Virus record (IMG/VR): IMGVR_UViG_3300032770_000013
Coordinates: 31,989-95,988 of that record
Strand: one strand, 5' to 3'
Origin: a virus
Length of the DNA stretch: 64,000 nucleotides
A model generated the notes under the pieces. The model made no database searches. It saw nothing but the letters and a program-made list of their open reading frames with translations, and had not been told where the DNA came from. Positions 1-8,848 of the stretch are shown here, in pieces; within the stretch, counting starts at the first letter, position 1, and each line of letters begins with the position of its first letter. A program made the translations under genes and the position numbers.

Positions 1-88
1 TTTGCGAGATTGAACGTGGGGAGACTTTCCAATCTCACCCATCAAGACGTGCATATTACGCTTGAGGGCACCGGGGCTGGATGAATGT
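1..88. other. Left edge, no confident gene
   Basis: Downstream of the leftward HNH gene. A leftward frame opens at ATG 54 (or ATG 42) and runs off the window edge without a stop; 14-18 codons are too few to recognise, and no clear ribosome binding site precedes it. It may be the start of the next virion gene. Confidence 0.25.
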
Positions 89-991
89 TCAAGCGGCATG
101 ACTGTTGCTCACAGGGAATATTGCTTCTTTTACCATGACACCGTGCGCAACCTTCGCCCCAAATGCCTTGTGGCAAGAGTAACATAAAGTCCGTCCATTT
201 TCGAGAGAGTATCTAAGTTCTGGGAAAAGCGAGAATGGCTTAATATGATCGGCGTTCAAAACGCCGCCTCTGATGCCGCAAATCGTGCATTTGTAATCGT
301 CGCGCTCGAACACAGCTACGCGCCAACGCTCAGCTTGCCTTGATTTTCTAGCTGCTTCGTTTTTCGTCGTTACACCGCCGCGCCAAAACGGATGATCTGG
401 ACCTCTTAATATTTTTTTATTTGGTGGTTGAGGTATTTTCCCACCGAAAGCAGCCATTACTTTACGGCCAGTTTCACGACGTGCTGCAATAATTTCCGGC
501 CGAGTTTGAACTTCTTTGATAGCGCAGGATCGACACCGTATGCCATGATTATCTATCCTACGCAGCCAGCTACACCCACAATCAATACACGTTGCCTGAA
601 CCATTATGCGGCGTTCATTTTTCTTATGGCGCTCTCCTCCTCGCCAATTAGGATGCTCCTTTCCTCTTAACACTTTTCTTCGGCGATAAGATTCCTTAAC
701 CTCAGGTCGCGAGCTAACCTCTTTCTGAGCGCACGACAAGCATCTACCTTTCCACTTTCGGATATTGCTTACATGCATCATCCAGGTATGACCGCAATCG
801 GAACAAACGACTTGCCGTTTCTTATCTCTATTTGCCTCTCTGTTGCAGACACGAGAACACTCACAGCAGAGAGAACCGCTAGTCCATCGCAACCCCGAAT
901 GACCATAAGGACACGGACGACCTTGATATTGCTTCAAGCCAGCTGCCAAGGCAGCATTCCGCGCTTCAATTGATTCCCGTCTGACCGACAT
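89..991 (-). CDS. HNH homing endonuclease with Cys-knuckle repeats
   Basis: About 300 aa. The C-terminal third carries an HNH nuclease core: CTICG, then NADHIKP, then the RTLCYSCHKAFG zinc/HNH end. The N-terminal two thirds hold at least three CxxC pairs followed by tryptophan (CPYGH, CSDCGHTW, CIDCGCSW), plus two HPNWRGG/HPFWRGG segments, typical of DNA-binding arrays in phage HNH proteins. ATG 991 overlaps the TGA of the preceding gene (TGATG); GTG 994 is an alternative. It probably behaves as a homing endonuclease inserted after a virion gene. Domain assignment is secure; mobility is inferred. Confidence 0.85.
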   Translation of the reverse strand: MSVRRESIEARNAALAAGLKQYQGRPCPYGHSGLRWTSGSLCCECSRVCNREANRDKKRQVVCSDCGHTWMMHVSNIRKWKGRCLSCAQKEVSSRPEVKESYRRRKVLRGKEHPNWRGGERHKKNERRIMVQATCIDCGCSWLRRIDNHGIRCRSCAIKEVQTRPEIIAARRETGRKVMAAFGGKIPQPPNKKILRGPDHPFWRGGVTTKNEAARKSRQAERWRVAVFERDDYKCTICGIRGGVLNADHIKPFSLFPELRYSLENGRTLCYSCHKAFGAKVAHGVMVKEAIFPVSNSHAA

Positions 992-1305
992 CACTTACCT
1001 ATGATGGTCCACGCTGTCCCGTTAAACCAGCAAAGATAGGGCGTTGAATGTCCGCCCGAGGGGCTGGTCCCCCAGCTCGCTCCCGACGCCCCGTCCGTAA
1101 TTCGTGCGATTGTACCTGCACTTGGGCTGCTCGGCAATGTAGCTACCGTATAGCTTTTAATCGGGATGACCGCCAATGCCTGTACGGCGGCGATTAGTAC
1201 AAGCATATTCTGGTTGGCGGCCGAAAGCTGGCTGGTTACGCCCTTGATCTGCGTTGCTAGATCGGTACTACCGGCTGAGCCTTGGCCTACATCGTTTGCG
1301 GCCAT
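991..1305 (-). CDS. Small virion-associated protein, unknown
   Basis: 104 aa, Ser/Gly/Thr/Ala-rich. An N-terminal helical heptad-like stretch is followed by a compact segment ending PYLCWFNGTAWTIIG, which resembles the short C-terminal folds seen in phage fibre or tail accessory proteins. Its ATG lies 2 nt after the TAA of the 759-aa structural gene, so the two are co-translated. Role inferred from position only. Confidence 0.7.
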   Translation of the reverse strand: MAANDVGQGSAGSTDLATQIKGVTSQLSAANQNMLVLIAAVQALAVIPIKSYTVATLPSSPSAGTIARITDGASGASWGTSPSGGHSTPYLCWFNGTAWTIIGK

Positions 1306-1307
1306 CG

Positions 1308-3587
1308 TTAGCGTCTCCCCGCTGGAGCGTACCGGTACTTACACGAACCAAGGCGCCAAAAGCTGCCAATGTCCGCCGATTCCATCGTTATGCTCATCAA
1401 TCGCCCACGAAATCTAACGGACAGAAACTCAGTAGCAGATGTGCATGTGTACGGCCCGAAAACCGTTGGCGTATCGCCTGGATAATTGAGCACGTTAAAG
1501 CTTAATTGGATTTGCGCCGATGTCGCTCCATCAATCGTCTCCCAACGAAAGTCGGGTATGATCTGGTCGACGAAGACGTAGTCCTCGCTCTCCGCAAGAT
1601 AAAAATATCCGGTGGTGAACGTAGCCACCAGTGGGTTACCGGCGGCATCCGCCGTCGTCTCATGCTGATAGACAATGCCATTGGACGCCGCACCGATCGG
1701 CATGCCAAGCACGCTCTGATCGAGCCACGCCGAACGCTGTAGCGCATTGGCAGGTCCGTAATCCCATGGTGCGCCCGGCTCGAGAATGTTCATCTTGACG
1801 TAGCTGTCACACTCGCCCGACACGCTCGCAGCACTCGGATAAAGCCATCCAACCTCGTTGTACGGCGTATTCGGCATTGCCCGCACGTTCTGCAAAAACT
1901 CACTGTTGATATTCTGGAACACCTGATCCCAGATTGGGCACGGGATGATCGAGGCACCATTGCTCGTATAGGAACAGAAATTAGTGCGGTTCATCCAGTA
2001 CAGGCTTCCCCAAACCGCCTGAATCGAATGCGAGGACACCGCTCCCATGCCGGCTCCGACCTTGTTGAAGCCGAATACATTGGGCGGTCCGATATAGTTC
2101 ATCGCCCACAAATCAAGATCGGTGATGATGATGTTCTGATTCGGTGCCGCCAGACCGGCCATAATCATCGAGCCGGTTGAAATGGTATAATTGCCCGCTT
2201 GGTCGGATGCCTCCGCATTCCACTGGAAGAAATTAGATACGTCACACCACGATACCAACAGCGGCTGCTTCTGCCAGCCGATTGCCTGGTGGATCGAGGA
2301 GCCATACGCCACCATGATCTGCTCGGACATCGAGATAAACATGCCATTGTTAAACGGCGGAGCCGTCGCAATAACCTGTGCATTCTGAAAGCCCGAGGTA
2401 GGATCCCAGTAATAAAGCGCGCCGCCGTAAGGATTGGCGGCAAGAATCTCGCCCCAGTTGTCAGTCGTCCAGTCTGATGCCGTAATTTCGGTGCCGGTCT
2501 GCACGCCTTGGACGGACCCGGTGCCATAACCGCCCAAGCCATAACCGCCTAAGCCATAGCCCGTACCGCCAGGCGATGGACCTATGGCGATGTAGTAAAC
2601 CAACTGCGCCTCGCCGCCATTCATCCCGAAGGTAGAGCCGGCTGTGGCAAGCGTATTGGTCGTTATCGTGAAATCATTTGCATCCAGCACCGCATTGACG
2701 TCGTAGCTCCCCGTAATCGTGACGCCATCTGCCGTGGTTGGAATGGCAAAGACCACAATATCCGCAGCTTCAGAACCGGAAGCCGCCACTACGCCGTTAT
2801 CAATGAACGTGACCTTGACCGAATTGCTGCCGTTTGTAGTGGTGAAGACCGGCACGCTGTTGAAGACGATACTGTCTCCCGAACCAACTCCAGGAGCGGC
2901 GACGTTCTGCGATAGCGTAACCGTGGTGCCGCTGACGTTCTGGACTATCGTATTGGCCGGAATCGCAGTCGGATTGGTGAGGTCGAAGGCCACCATGCCG
3001 ATGGTTATCCAGCTTGGAGTTCCGCCGGGATACTGAAGGATTTTGCTTCCCGCGCCGGTCGAGCCTCCCGTGGTTGTTGGGTTAGATACCGTCGCTGTGG
3101 CATTGGTCGGAGCCGTAATCTCGTAAGAGCTCGGCCCGGTAACCTGCGTAATCTGATAGAGGCCATCAAGAATAAGACCGCCAATCGAAACCGGCACATT
3201 GAAAAACACCGCATCATCTACAGTCGGCCCATTGGTATTTGGATCGACAATGGTGACGACAGGACTGTTTATCGTCGTCGACATATTCGGCGGGAAATTG
3301 GAAATCAGTTGCTGCGGCGTGATGTCCTGCAATTGACCATTGGTCAGGACAATCAGCTTCGCCGTGGTTCCTACCGAAAGATGCTTGTTGTTGTTGAGGT
3401 CTTGCCACGCATGGAGATCGCGCGGCAGGCCGGCGATTGGATAGGGATAGTACGGTGTCCAGCCGCCGTATTTTTGCACCAGACTATCGCGGAAGCGGAT
3501 CAGGCTCGACGACGAGAAGCCCGCACGCAACAGCAGCGGCGTGCGCAGAACGTTGACGCCCGGCACTAAGGTAACCGAGCCTTCCAT
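1308..3587 (-). CDS. Large virion structural protein (tail/head-closure type)
   Basis: 759 aa with no signal peptide and no enzymatic motif; rich in Gly, Thr, Ser, Asn and beta-forming repeats, including a GYGLGGYGLGGYG run near residue 345. The N-terminus (PGVNVLRTPLLLRAG, then RFRDSLVQKYGGW) matches what I recall of a podovirus structural family near the adaptor gene. It follows the adaptor and collar genes in the leftward virion operon. It could be a tail hub, a DNA-stabilising protein or a fibre base. Structural role likely, exact role unknown. Confidence 0.7.
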   Translation of the reverse strand: MEGSVTLVPGVNVLRTPLLLRAGFSSSSLIRFRDSLVQKYGGWTPYYPYPIAGLPRDLHAWQDLNNNKHLSVGTTAKLIVLTNGQLQDITPQQLISNFPPNMSTTINSPVVTIVDPNTNGPTVDDAVFFNVPVSIGGLILDGLYQITQVTGPSSYEITAPTNATATVSNPTTTGGSTGAGSKILQYPGGTPSWITIGMVAFDLTNPTAIPANTIVQNVSGTTVTLSQNVAAPGVGSGDSIVFNSVPVFTTTNGSNSVKVTFIDNGVVAASGSEAADIVVFAIPTTADGVTITGSYDVNAVLDANDFTITTNTLATAGSTFGMNGGEAQLVYYIAIGPSPGGTGYGLGGYGLGGYGTGSVQGVQTGTEITASDWTTDNWGEILAANPYGGALYYWDPTSGFQNAQVIATAPPFNNGMFISMSEQIMVAYGSSIHQAIGWQKQPLLVSWCDVSNFFQWNAEASDQAGNYTISTGSMIMAGLAAPNQNIIITDLDLWAMNYIGPPNVFGFNKVGAGMGAVSSHSIQAVWGSLYWMNRTNFCSYTSNGASIIPCPIWDQVFQNINSEFLQNVRAMPNTPYNEVGWLYPSAASVSGECDSYVKMNILEPGAPWDYGPANALQRSAWLDQSVLGMPIGAASNGIVYQHETTADAAGNPLVATFTTGYFYLAESEDYVFVDQIIPDFRWETIDGATSAQIQLSFNVLNYPGDTPTVFGPYTCTSATEFLSVRFRGRLMSITMESADIGSFWRLGSCKYRYAPAGRR

Positions 3588-4091
3588 TTAATTTGGCCTC
3601 GCAAACTCGCCATGAGGCCGATTAGCAGCATCCACATACGCATGATGAGCCGCAATCTCGGTATCGAAAAGTCCCAAATGTATCCGTTTATTCTCGTGTT
3701 GTATGTTTGCGAGCCATTTCTGCGATGCTTTGTGCCAACTCACGCCCTTAAATTTCGAACTCTTCGGTCTAGACCATTGTTTCCGGTTATGCTGATTTTG
3801 CGATTTTGTCGCGGCACGAAGGTTATCAATTCGATTATCGTCTCTAACACCATTTTTGTGATCGACTTCAAATTCAGGCCATTCACCAGTCTCAAAAAGC
3901 CAAGCTATCCGATGTGCCTGATAGACTTTGCCTCGCAGTTCAATCTCGCGATATCCTTGACCGTTTTTGTGACCTGCTTCAGCGCCGACCGAACATCTGC
4001 GTGCAGGAGCGGCCCTCCAATAAAAAAGGCCAGTCTCCGGTTCGTACCGAAGCCAAGACATGAGTTCGTTGCGAGTTAGACTTTCAGCCAT
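3588..4091 (-). CDS. HNH endonuclease with AP2 DNA-binding domain
   Basis: 167 aa. Residues about 15-100 form an HNH_3-type nuclease (AHRIAWL, then EVDHKNG, then DNRIDNLR). Residues about 110-160 match the AP2 DNA-binding domain (FKGVSWHKASQKWLA, then LGLFDTEIAAHHAY). It sits exactly between two virion genes: its TAA directly abuts the ATG of the 759-aa structural gene. A diverged paralogue lies at 14628-15170 just upstream of the portal. Typical free-standing phage homing endonuclease; activity not shown. Confidence 0.9.
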   Translation of the reverse strand: MAESLTRNELMSWLRYEPETGLFYWRAAPARRCSVGAEAGHKNGQGYREIELRGKVYQAHRIAWLFETGEWPEFEVDHKNGVRDDNRIDNLRAATKSQNQHNRKQWSRPKSSKFKGVSWHKASQKWLANIQHENKRIHLGLFDTEIAAHHAYVDAANRPHGEFARPN

Positions 4092-4101
4092 GGCGATAAA
4101 T

Positions 4102-5070
4102 TTATGTCTTCACTAATGGTAAGAAGGAAACGATTGTCGGCTGGACGTTCCCGGACGCGCCACTAAAAGCATTCCGGACGGTAACTGACGTAGTGATGTT
4201 GGCGTAACCTGTCGCGCTATTCAGTCCAGATCCACGGATGACGGGGGCTATGCCTGCGCTATACGGCGAAACTGAGGTGGTAAGTCCGAGATCATGTTGG
4301 TGCCCGCTATCTGTCGAGGTCGCAACAGCGGTATGGTTATGCAGTTGCGGATTATCATCGCCGCCGGCCGAGGCCATCGCACTGCCGTTAATGCCACAAA
4401 CGCTAGGACTCAATCGGCCCGTGCCGACACCATCATAGCCGACTCTCGCCCGCGCGAGCTCGTCCGGCACGGCAAAGGTTAATCCCGGTGTGCCTCCGAA
4501 GGCGTTTCCGAGAACTGAAGCCAGCGCCGGATATGTTGAATTGTTGTAAACTGCGCCGTTCTTGATGAGATAAGGAATGACCGTGCACAGCAGCATCCAC
4601 TTGGGATAATAGGTTGCACCCTGTAAATCATATGCAGTGCCCGGGTCTGGCGCGTTGACAAAGTCCATATTCGTGCCATCGTTGAAGACGTGGCACTTCT
4701 TTCCATAGGGTATCCCAATCGCATTCCCAGCCCCGCCGCTCAGCAGTTGCACGCCATGCGTCGTCGGTGTGCAAAGGTTCTGCACAATGAAGAAGCCAGC
4801 CCGTGGGAAAGTAACTTGGACGTCACCGGTAAGCACTCCGGTAAAGACAATCAGCGAGCTTTGCGATTGATACGGTCCGCTCCAAGCCGCTCCGCTATTC
4901 GGCGGCGTGCTCAGCGTCACCGGCCCGCTCGATAGGCTGATCGTCGCTACGTTGCCGAAGAGGCTGTCAATTGCTCCAAAGTTGGCATTATTGGGCAAAT
5001 CCCAGGTGCCCACGTCCGAGCCCCTTGTCGGCTGGTAGATTTGGATATTGGCTGTCTGTGGATCTGCCAC
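4102..5070 (-). CDS. Tail collar/fibre protein
   Basis: 322 aa. The N-terminal half is beta-rich. The C-terminal half has the phage tail-collar pattern: a low-complexity PDELARARVGYDG region, then GGDDNPQLHNHTA, DSGHQHDLG and a final NVQPTIVSFLPLV, matching the NVxPTxxxNxxI end of collar-domain proteins. The HNH/HQH histidines resemble metal-binding tips of receptor-binding fibres. Probably a distal fibre or receptor-binding component. Follows the adaptor gene by 12 nt. Confidence 0.8.
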   Translation of the reverse strand: MADPQTANIQIYQPTRGSDVGTWDLPNNANFGAIDSLFGNVATISLSSGPVTLSTPPNSGAAWSGPYQSQSSLIVFTGVLTGDVQVTFPRAGFFIVQNLCTPTTHGVQLLSGGAGNAIGIPYGKKCHVFNDGTNMDFVNAPDPGTAYDLQGATYYPKWMLLCTVIPYLIKNGAVYNNSTYPALASVLGNAFGGTPGLTFAVPDELARARVGYDGVGTGRLSPSVCGINGSAMASAGGDDNPQLHNHTAVATSTDSGHQHDLGLTTSVSPYSAGIAPVIRGSGLNSATGYANITTSVTVRNAFSGASGNVQPTIVSFLPLVKT

Positions 5071-5082
5071 GGGTTATCCTTC

Positions 5083-5793
5083 CTAAGCGCGCGGCGGCGT
5101 GGCAATCGGGTTTGGTTGTTTTGGCGTCCAACCTTGCGACTGATACCGTTTGCGCATTTCCTCAGTGTTTGCAGATGCCCACAAATCCTGATAGTGTTTT
5201 GACCAACTCGACGAACCTTGCGGATCGTCTGTAAGAGCGCCGAAGTCTTTCAAATAGCCATAACCAAATATGAGAGATTCTGCTAGGAAAAGGTCCGGCA
5301 GATACAAACTCAAATAAGTTTGCGGGTTAGTAGCACTCAATGGCGTTGGTCTAATTGTCCCGATAACCTCCATCGTGTATGCCGCATCTGGAGGTGGCCC
5401 TACAATGATTGTCTGGTCCGTTATCATCGCGTAGTATTGCGGGACCGATGGCGTTGTTGTTGCCGTCTCGTTGCCCCACATCCAATCGATGAACTCGCGC
5501 GAGGTCGGCACAAGCTGAACGCGATTGCTGGAGTTGAGCGGATAAAAGACATTCATGCTCTCAGTAACAACAAACCGTCCTTGGTCCTGAGGTAGCGTGA
5601 AGCTGCGACTATTAGGTGTAAGAGTCGCGCTGGAATCTACAATTACAGAATTTAAAATATCTAATTCTCTGAGGATTCTTTGCTCGGAATCGTCGATCAC
5701 ATTCGGCAAAAATGTTTGAAAATTCGGGTCATTCTGAGGAATGACCAGCATGTTGGCCAGCGACTGAACGTATGTCGTATAGGTAAGGCTCAT
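5083..5793 (-). CDS. Head-tail adaptor (connector-type) protein
   Basis: 236 aa. The N-terminus YTTYVQSLANML, a PNVIDDSEQRILRELD helix, the central PVPQYY-like SVPQYYAMITDQTIIVGPPPD segment and RPTPLSATNPQTYLS are features I associate with podovirus adaptor or tubular proteins that bridge portal and tail. It heads the sub-block adaptor, collar, large structural protein. No catalytic motif. Family call from memory of sequence style; gp6-like adaptor is the main alternative name. Confidence 0.65.
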   Translation of the reverse strand: MSLTYTTYVQSLANMLVIPQNDPNFQTFLPNVIDDSEQRILRELDILNSVIVDSSATLTPNSRSFTLPQDQGRFVVTESMNVFYPLNSSNRVQLVPTSREFIDWMWGNETATTTPSVPQYYAMITDQTIIVGPPPDAAYTMEVIGTIRPTPLSATNPQTYLSLYLPDLFLAESLIFGYGYLKDFGALTDDPQGSSSWSKHYQDLWASANTEEMRKRYQSQGWTPKQPNPIATPPRA

Positions 5794-5849
5794 ATAACTT
5801 CCCGATAAATAGGAAAGGCCGCCACGTTAGCGACGACCTTTCCACCCCT

Positions 5850-5930
5850 ATCAGACCGGAACTCACCAGAACTCACCCGAGCTAACCATAACCGACCTGA
5901 TCTCACCGCATCTCGTCTCACCATAACAAA
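5850..5930. repeat. Iterated CTCACC elements beside RHH gene
   Basis: On the + strand CTCACC occurs at 5862, 5872, 5902 and 5917, with a one-base variant CTAACC at 5882 (GGTGAG on the other strand), spaced 10, 10, 20 and 15 nt. The array lies between the end of the ribbon-helix-helix gene and the start of the adaptor gene. Short regularly spaced elements of this kind are typical RHH operators, so a regulatory array is plausible. Confidence 0.45.
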
Positions 5931-6115
5931 TGTTGACGAGAAAGAAATTTGGCGAGGATGCGCCGGACGGCCTCGGAACGGGTAGGCTTGTCCTCTTGAG
6001 TTTGCCTCCATTGATCGATCGCACCGCGTAATTTCACAGGCAATCTTATCGCGGTCACAGGGTCTTGACCTGTCTGCGGCCTTCCTCTTTTTCGTACTAC
6101 AGGTATTGACCCCAT
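5918..6115 (-). CDS. Ribbon-helix-helix DNA-binding protein
   Basis: 65 aa, basic. A beta-strand PVTAIRLPVKLRGAIDQW followed by TRSEAVRRILAKFL matches the CopG/Arc-type RHH fold. It faces away from the rightward HNH gene at 6162 and lies immediately upstream of the adaptor gene across an iterated element. Likely a local transcriptional regulator; target unknown. Confidence 0.7.
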   Translation of the reverse strand: MGSIPVVRKRGRPQTGQDPVTAIRLPVKLRGAIDQWRQTQEDKPTRSEAVRRILAKFLSRQHLLW

Positions 6116-6161
6116 AGCCTATTTGTAATACACTTATGCCGCTGAAACAAGACGGCAGAAG

Positions 6162-6593
6162 ATGACCTACGAAGAATACATCCGTTCGCCGCAATGGCAC
6201 GCAAAACGCGAACTTGCCCTTGCAAGGGACGGATTTCGTTGCCGAGCATGCGATGCAACCGAAAATCTTGAGGTTCACCATCGGCGCTATCCCAAAATTC
6301 TTGGCACGGAAAAAGTAGACGATTTGACAACGCTCTGCGGCGGCCAAAACGGCTGCCACATGGCCATCACTAATCTCCTTCGATCTCGCAGACATGCCTT
6401 GGCGACCATCGAGGCTTCCACAACAGTCCGAATCAGCATTGGACGCATAGAGGTATCTCATGAACTACAAGAACCTGAAATTTCGGATACGCAGCGTTGC
6501 ACCCCTGCTCATGCACAACGGGCAACTGGCGGACCCACTGAACCACCATGTGAAAGAAATGCGCAAGATTACGAGCAAGCGGATCAAAACTGA
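6162..6593 (+). CDS. HNH endonuclease
   Basis: 143 aa. MTYEEYIRSPQWHAKRELAL, then CRACDATENLEVHHRRYP, then TLCGGQNGCH is a compact HNH/McrA-like nuclease core within the first 70 residues; the tail is poorly conserved-looking. The gene runs against the surrounding virion operon and overlaps the next rightward gene by 134 nt, which is unusual. The tail may be a read-on after loss of an original stop. Confidence 0.75.
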   Translation: MTYEEYIRSPQWHAKRELALARDGFRCRACDATENLEVHHRRYPKILGTEKVDDLTTLCGGQNGCHMAITNLLRSRRHALATIEASTTVRISIGRIEVSHELQEPEISDTQRCTPAHAQRATGGPTEPPCERNAQDYEQADQN

Positions 6594-7026
6594 TTCCGAC
6601 TTGGAACAACTTGCCAAGCTGGAATGGTTCGGCTCGCTTTACATCAGCAACGGCGTCCCATGCTTGCCTGGAGAACTCGTAGAGGCGACGTTTGTCAACG
6701 CCGCCAAAAAGACCAAACGAGGCCAACAAGCTAAAGCCGGCATAATTTCGGACGGCTTTTGGCCAGTTGAATACGATGGGCCAAAAGACTTGGAAGAAAT
6801 GTGGAAAGATGGACGGTTTCGGCTCACTACCGCCGTTCGCGTATAGCGCAACAAGGTTATGAGGACACGACCGATCTTTCGACAGTGGGAATCCACTATC
6901 CAAATCGACTACCTGCCGGATCAATTGGGCGTCAACGAGATCACAGATATCGTCGCCATCATGGGACGATTGATTGGCTTCGGCGATTGGCGTCCGCGTT
7001 TTGGACGCTTTGAAATCGTCTCTTGA
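6460..7026 (+). pseudogene. Phage protein interrupted by one in-frame TAG
   Basis: From ATG 6460 (preceded by GAGG) the frame gives 128 aa and then TAG at 6844-6846. The same frame continues for 59 more residues, with RNKVMRTRPIFRQW and DWRPRFGRFEIVS, to TGA at 7024. As I recall the family, intact members run through VMRTRPIF to a GDWRPRYGRF end, so this looks like one 188-codon gene with a nonsense codon rather than two genes. A weak internal ATG at 6859 could restart translation. Function unknown. Confidence 0.7.
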
Positions 7027-7057
7027 CCGCATCGCCCCACGTCACCCTTAGCCCCGC

Positions 7058-7624
7058 TTATTCCTCGATCTGCATGGGAACCATGCGGCCGACCTCCTTA
7101 ACCACGCGAGGCCGCACGCGGTCATCCTCCCGCGTCATCTCGCCCTTCGGCGTTTTGCCGAGGCGCTGTTCGGCTTCCCGGATTTGGCGGTTGGCGAGTT
7201 GCTCATTCTCGGTCCGGGCCTCATCGGTCAACTCTTTCGGCCGCTCCATGAGGATCAGGCCATCCTTGATGATGTGCGGCTTGTCGTAGCCCGGAGGCAA
7301 CGGCACCCAATCCGGATGCTGCCGCGGGTCGACGGGCAACCAGCCCTGCTCTTCCATGCGGGAGAGATAGAACGGATCATCGGCGCCGACGTTGCTGAAG
7401 CGCTTCCATTCCACCGATACGTCGGACGGAATCTTATCGAGATTGACCGCATCGAACGGATTGACCTGGACCGAGGCGCTACGCTGCCGGGTGCGTTTCC
7501 GCGGCGCATCGTGCTCGGCTACATGCTCGGTTTCCCGGGCATCGGGCGGCGGTGCTGCCGCATGTTCCGGTGTGCGATCGGCATTGCGACGCTGACGCCG
7601 CTGGGCAACTGTCTCGGGTTCCAT
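7058..7624 (-). CDS. Virion-block protein, unknown
   Basis: 188 aa, charged, with a disordered Arg/Ala-rich N-terminus and a central segment (VEWKRFSNVGADDPFYLSRM, then GWLPVDPRQHPDW) that looks folded. It ends in an acidic MQIEE tail. It follows the scaffold-like gene by 12 nt in the position where small capsid or decoration genes often lie. No recognised domain. Confidence 0.65.
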   Translation of the reverse strand: MEPETVAQRRQRRNADRTPEHAAAPPPDARETEHVAEHDAPRKRTRQRSASVQVNPFDAVNLDKIPSDVSVEWKRFSNVGADDPFYLSRMEEQGWLPVDPRQHPDWVPLPPGYDKPHIIKDGLILMERPKELTDEARTENEQLANRQIREAEQRLGKTPKGEMTREDDRVRPRVVKEVGRMVPMQIEE

Positions 7625-7636
7625 GATCTTTTCCTT

Positions 7637-8740
7637 TTAATATCCAACTCGGCCAATTTTTCCTTCAGCCGTAGCCTTCACAAGCTCGGCCGCATAGGTG
7701 CCAAAGGCCCGCTTGCGGTGTGCTGCCTCATCCTCGCCCTGCTTGGCCGGATAGGAGAACAGCGCGACTTCCTGCTGCTGCGGATTAAGCTGAACCCGCT
7801 GGCGCTGGCTCTGGCCGGTAGACGCAGACGGCGCCTCGCGCGTAACCGGCGCCGATGGCACCGCACGTTGCTGGGTCTGCCGCTGGACTGGTTGCTTGGT
7901 GGCTTGCTGGTGCGCCTCCTCGCCTGCCGGCTTGACATCAGCCGCAGCCGATACCGGCGCACGCGCGCCAATGCTTTCCTCGATCACCCTGAAATAATCC
8001 GGGGTATCTGTCGCAAATCCCTGTTCGATCGCCGCATAATGACCTTTCATCATCGCGGCGTTCTTTTTCGCATCGCCGCCGACTTGCACCGGAACACATT
8101 CAGGATGAGCCCGCAGCCACGCCTGAGAGGCCGGCGTGTATCCAGACACGTATTGCTCAAACGGTGAAAGGCGCGTTTCGACCTGAGTAGTCGTGCGCGT
8201 AGCATCTGCGGCCTGCCGCGCCGCCTTGTTCTCCAAGGCAACTTTATCTGCCTCCAACCGGTCGATCGCCGCGGCAAGCTTGGCGGCTTTGATCTGCGCC
8301 TTGGCTTCCTTCGCAATCTCGCCGGCTTCCTTGGCGTGGATGACTTCGGCTTCCACCGCCTCTAGTTCGCGGGTAGCCGCTTCAAGCCGCGCCGTGACGC
8401 CGTTCAACTGGCTGCTGGCGGCTTCCTCGACGGCTTCCTGCGCCCGCTGCTCGCTTTGCTGGGCCCGCTGTGCCGCTTCATTAGCTCGCAACCGCTCGGC
8501 TTGGGCGGTCTGCTGGGCGGCAATGCGATCCTGCTTTTCCTTTTCCAGCGCCGCCTTCAACGCATCCGCCGCCTCGTCCGCGGCATTCTTTGCCGGCGGC
8601 GCTACTGGAGTCTTTGGCTCAGGCTCCGGTGTCTTGGCCTCAGTCACCTTCGCCGGCTCGACAACCAGATCGCCGTCGACCTCGACCTCGATAACCGTGT
8701 CGTCCTCAATCTCGACTTCGCGTGTGCCAGATTCGGCCAT
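7637..8740 (-). CDS. Scaffold-like coiled-coil protein
   Basis: 367 aa. A strongly acidic N-terminus (EVEIEDDTVIEVEVDG) is followed by an Ala/Glu/Gln/Lys-rich coiled coil (residues about 50-200) and a basic, Gln-rich C-terminus. This acidic, helical, basic layout, between portal and tail genes, is that of phage scaffolding proteins. The frame is closed by TAA, and AAGGAAAT precedes its ATG. Assigned on composition and position, not on a signature motif. Confidence 0.6.
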   Translation of the reverse strand: MAESGTREVEIEDDTVIEVEVDGDLVVEPAKVTEAKTPEPEPKTPVAPPAKNAADEAADALKAALEKEKQDRIAAQQTAQAERLRANEAAQRAQQSEQRAQEAVEEAASSQLNGVTARLEAATRELEAVEAEVIHAKEAGEIAKEAKAQIKAAKLAAAIDRLEADKVALENKAARQAADATRTTTQVETRLSPFEQYVSGYTPASQAWLRAHPECVPVQVGGDAKKNAAMMKGHYAAIEQGFATDTPDYFRVIEESIGARAPVSAAADVKPAGEEAHQQATKQPVQRQTQQRAVPSAPVTREAPSASTGQSQRQRVQLNPQQQEVALFSYPAKQGEDEAAHRKRAFGTYAAELVKATAEGKIGRVGY

Positions 8741-8848
8741 GGCGCTATTTCCTTGCTAACATCATGATAATACACTAGATATAGCGAAGCCGCCAGACGT
8801 TCGAGCGCCCGACGGCTTCTCGCCAACACCAAACCCCAGGAGGTCTAG

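Noticed and set aside
1308-3587. Tape-measure protein
   Set aside because: The large structural protein is beta-rich with Gly/Thr repeats, not a long helical tape-measure; no other candidate exists.
5790-6461. Leftward open frame of 223 codons over the RHH and HNH genes
   Set aside because: Cys/Arg-rich random-looking product overlapping two better-supported genes; no ribosome binding site.
6844-6846. TAG recoding (amber to sense) across this genome
   Set aside because: Several genes end in TAG directly before ribosome binding sites or convergent genes, for example 40478-40480 and 9560-9562, so TAG works as a normal stop.
7184-8167. Long rightward open frame of 327 codons across the scaffold-like gene
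   Set aside because: Arg/Leu/Gly-rich translation with no fold signal; it is the antisense of the well-formed leftward coiled-coil gene.
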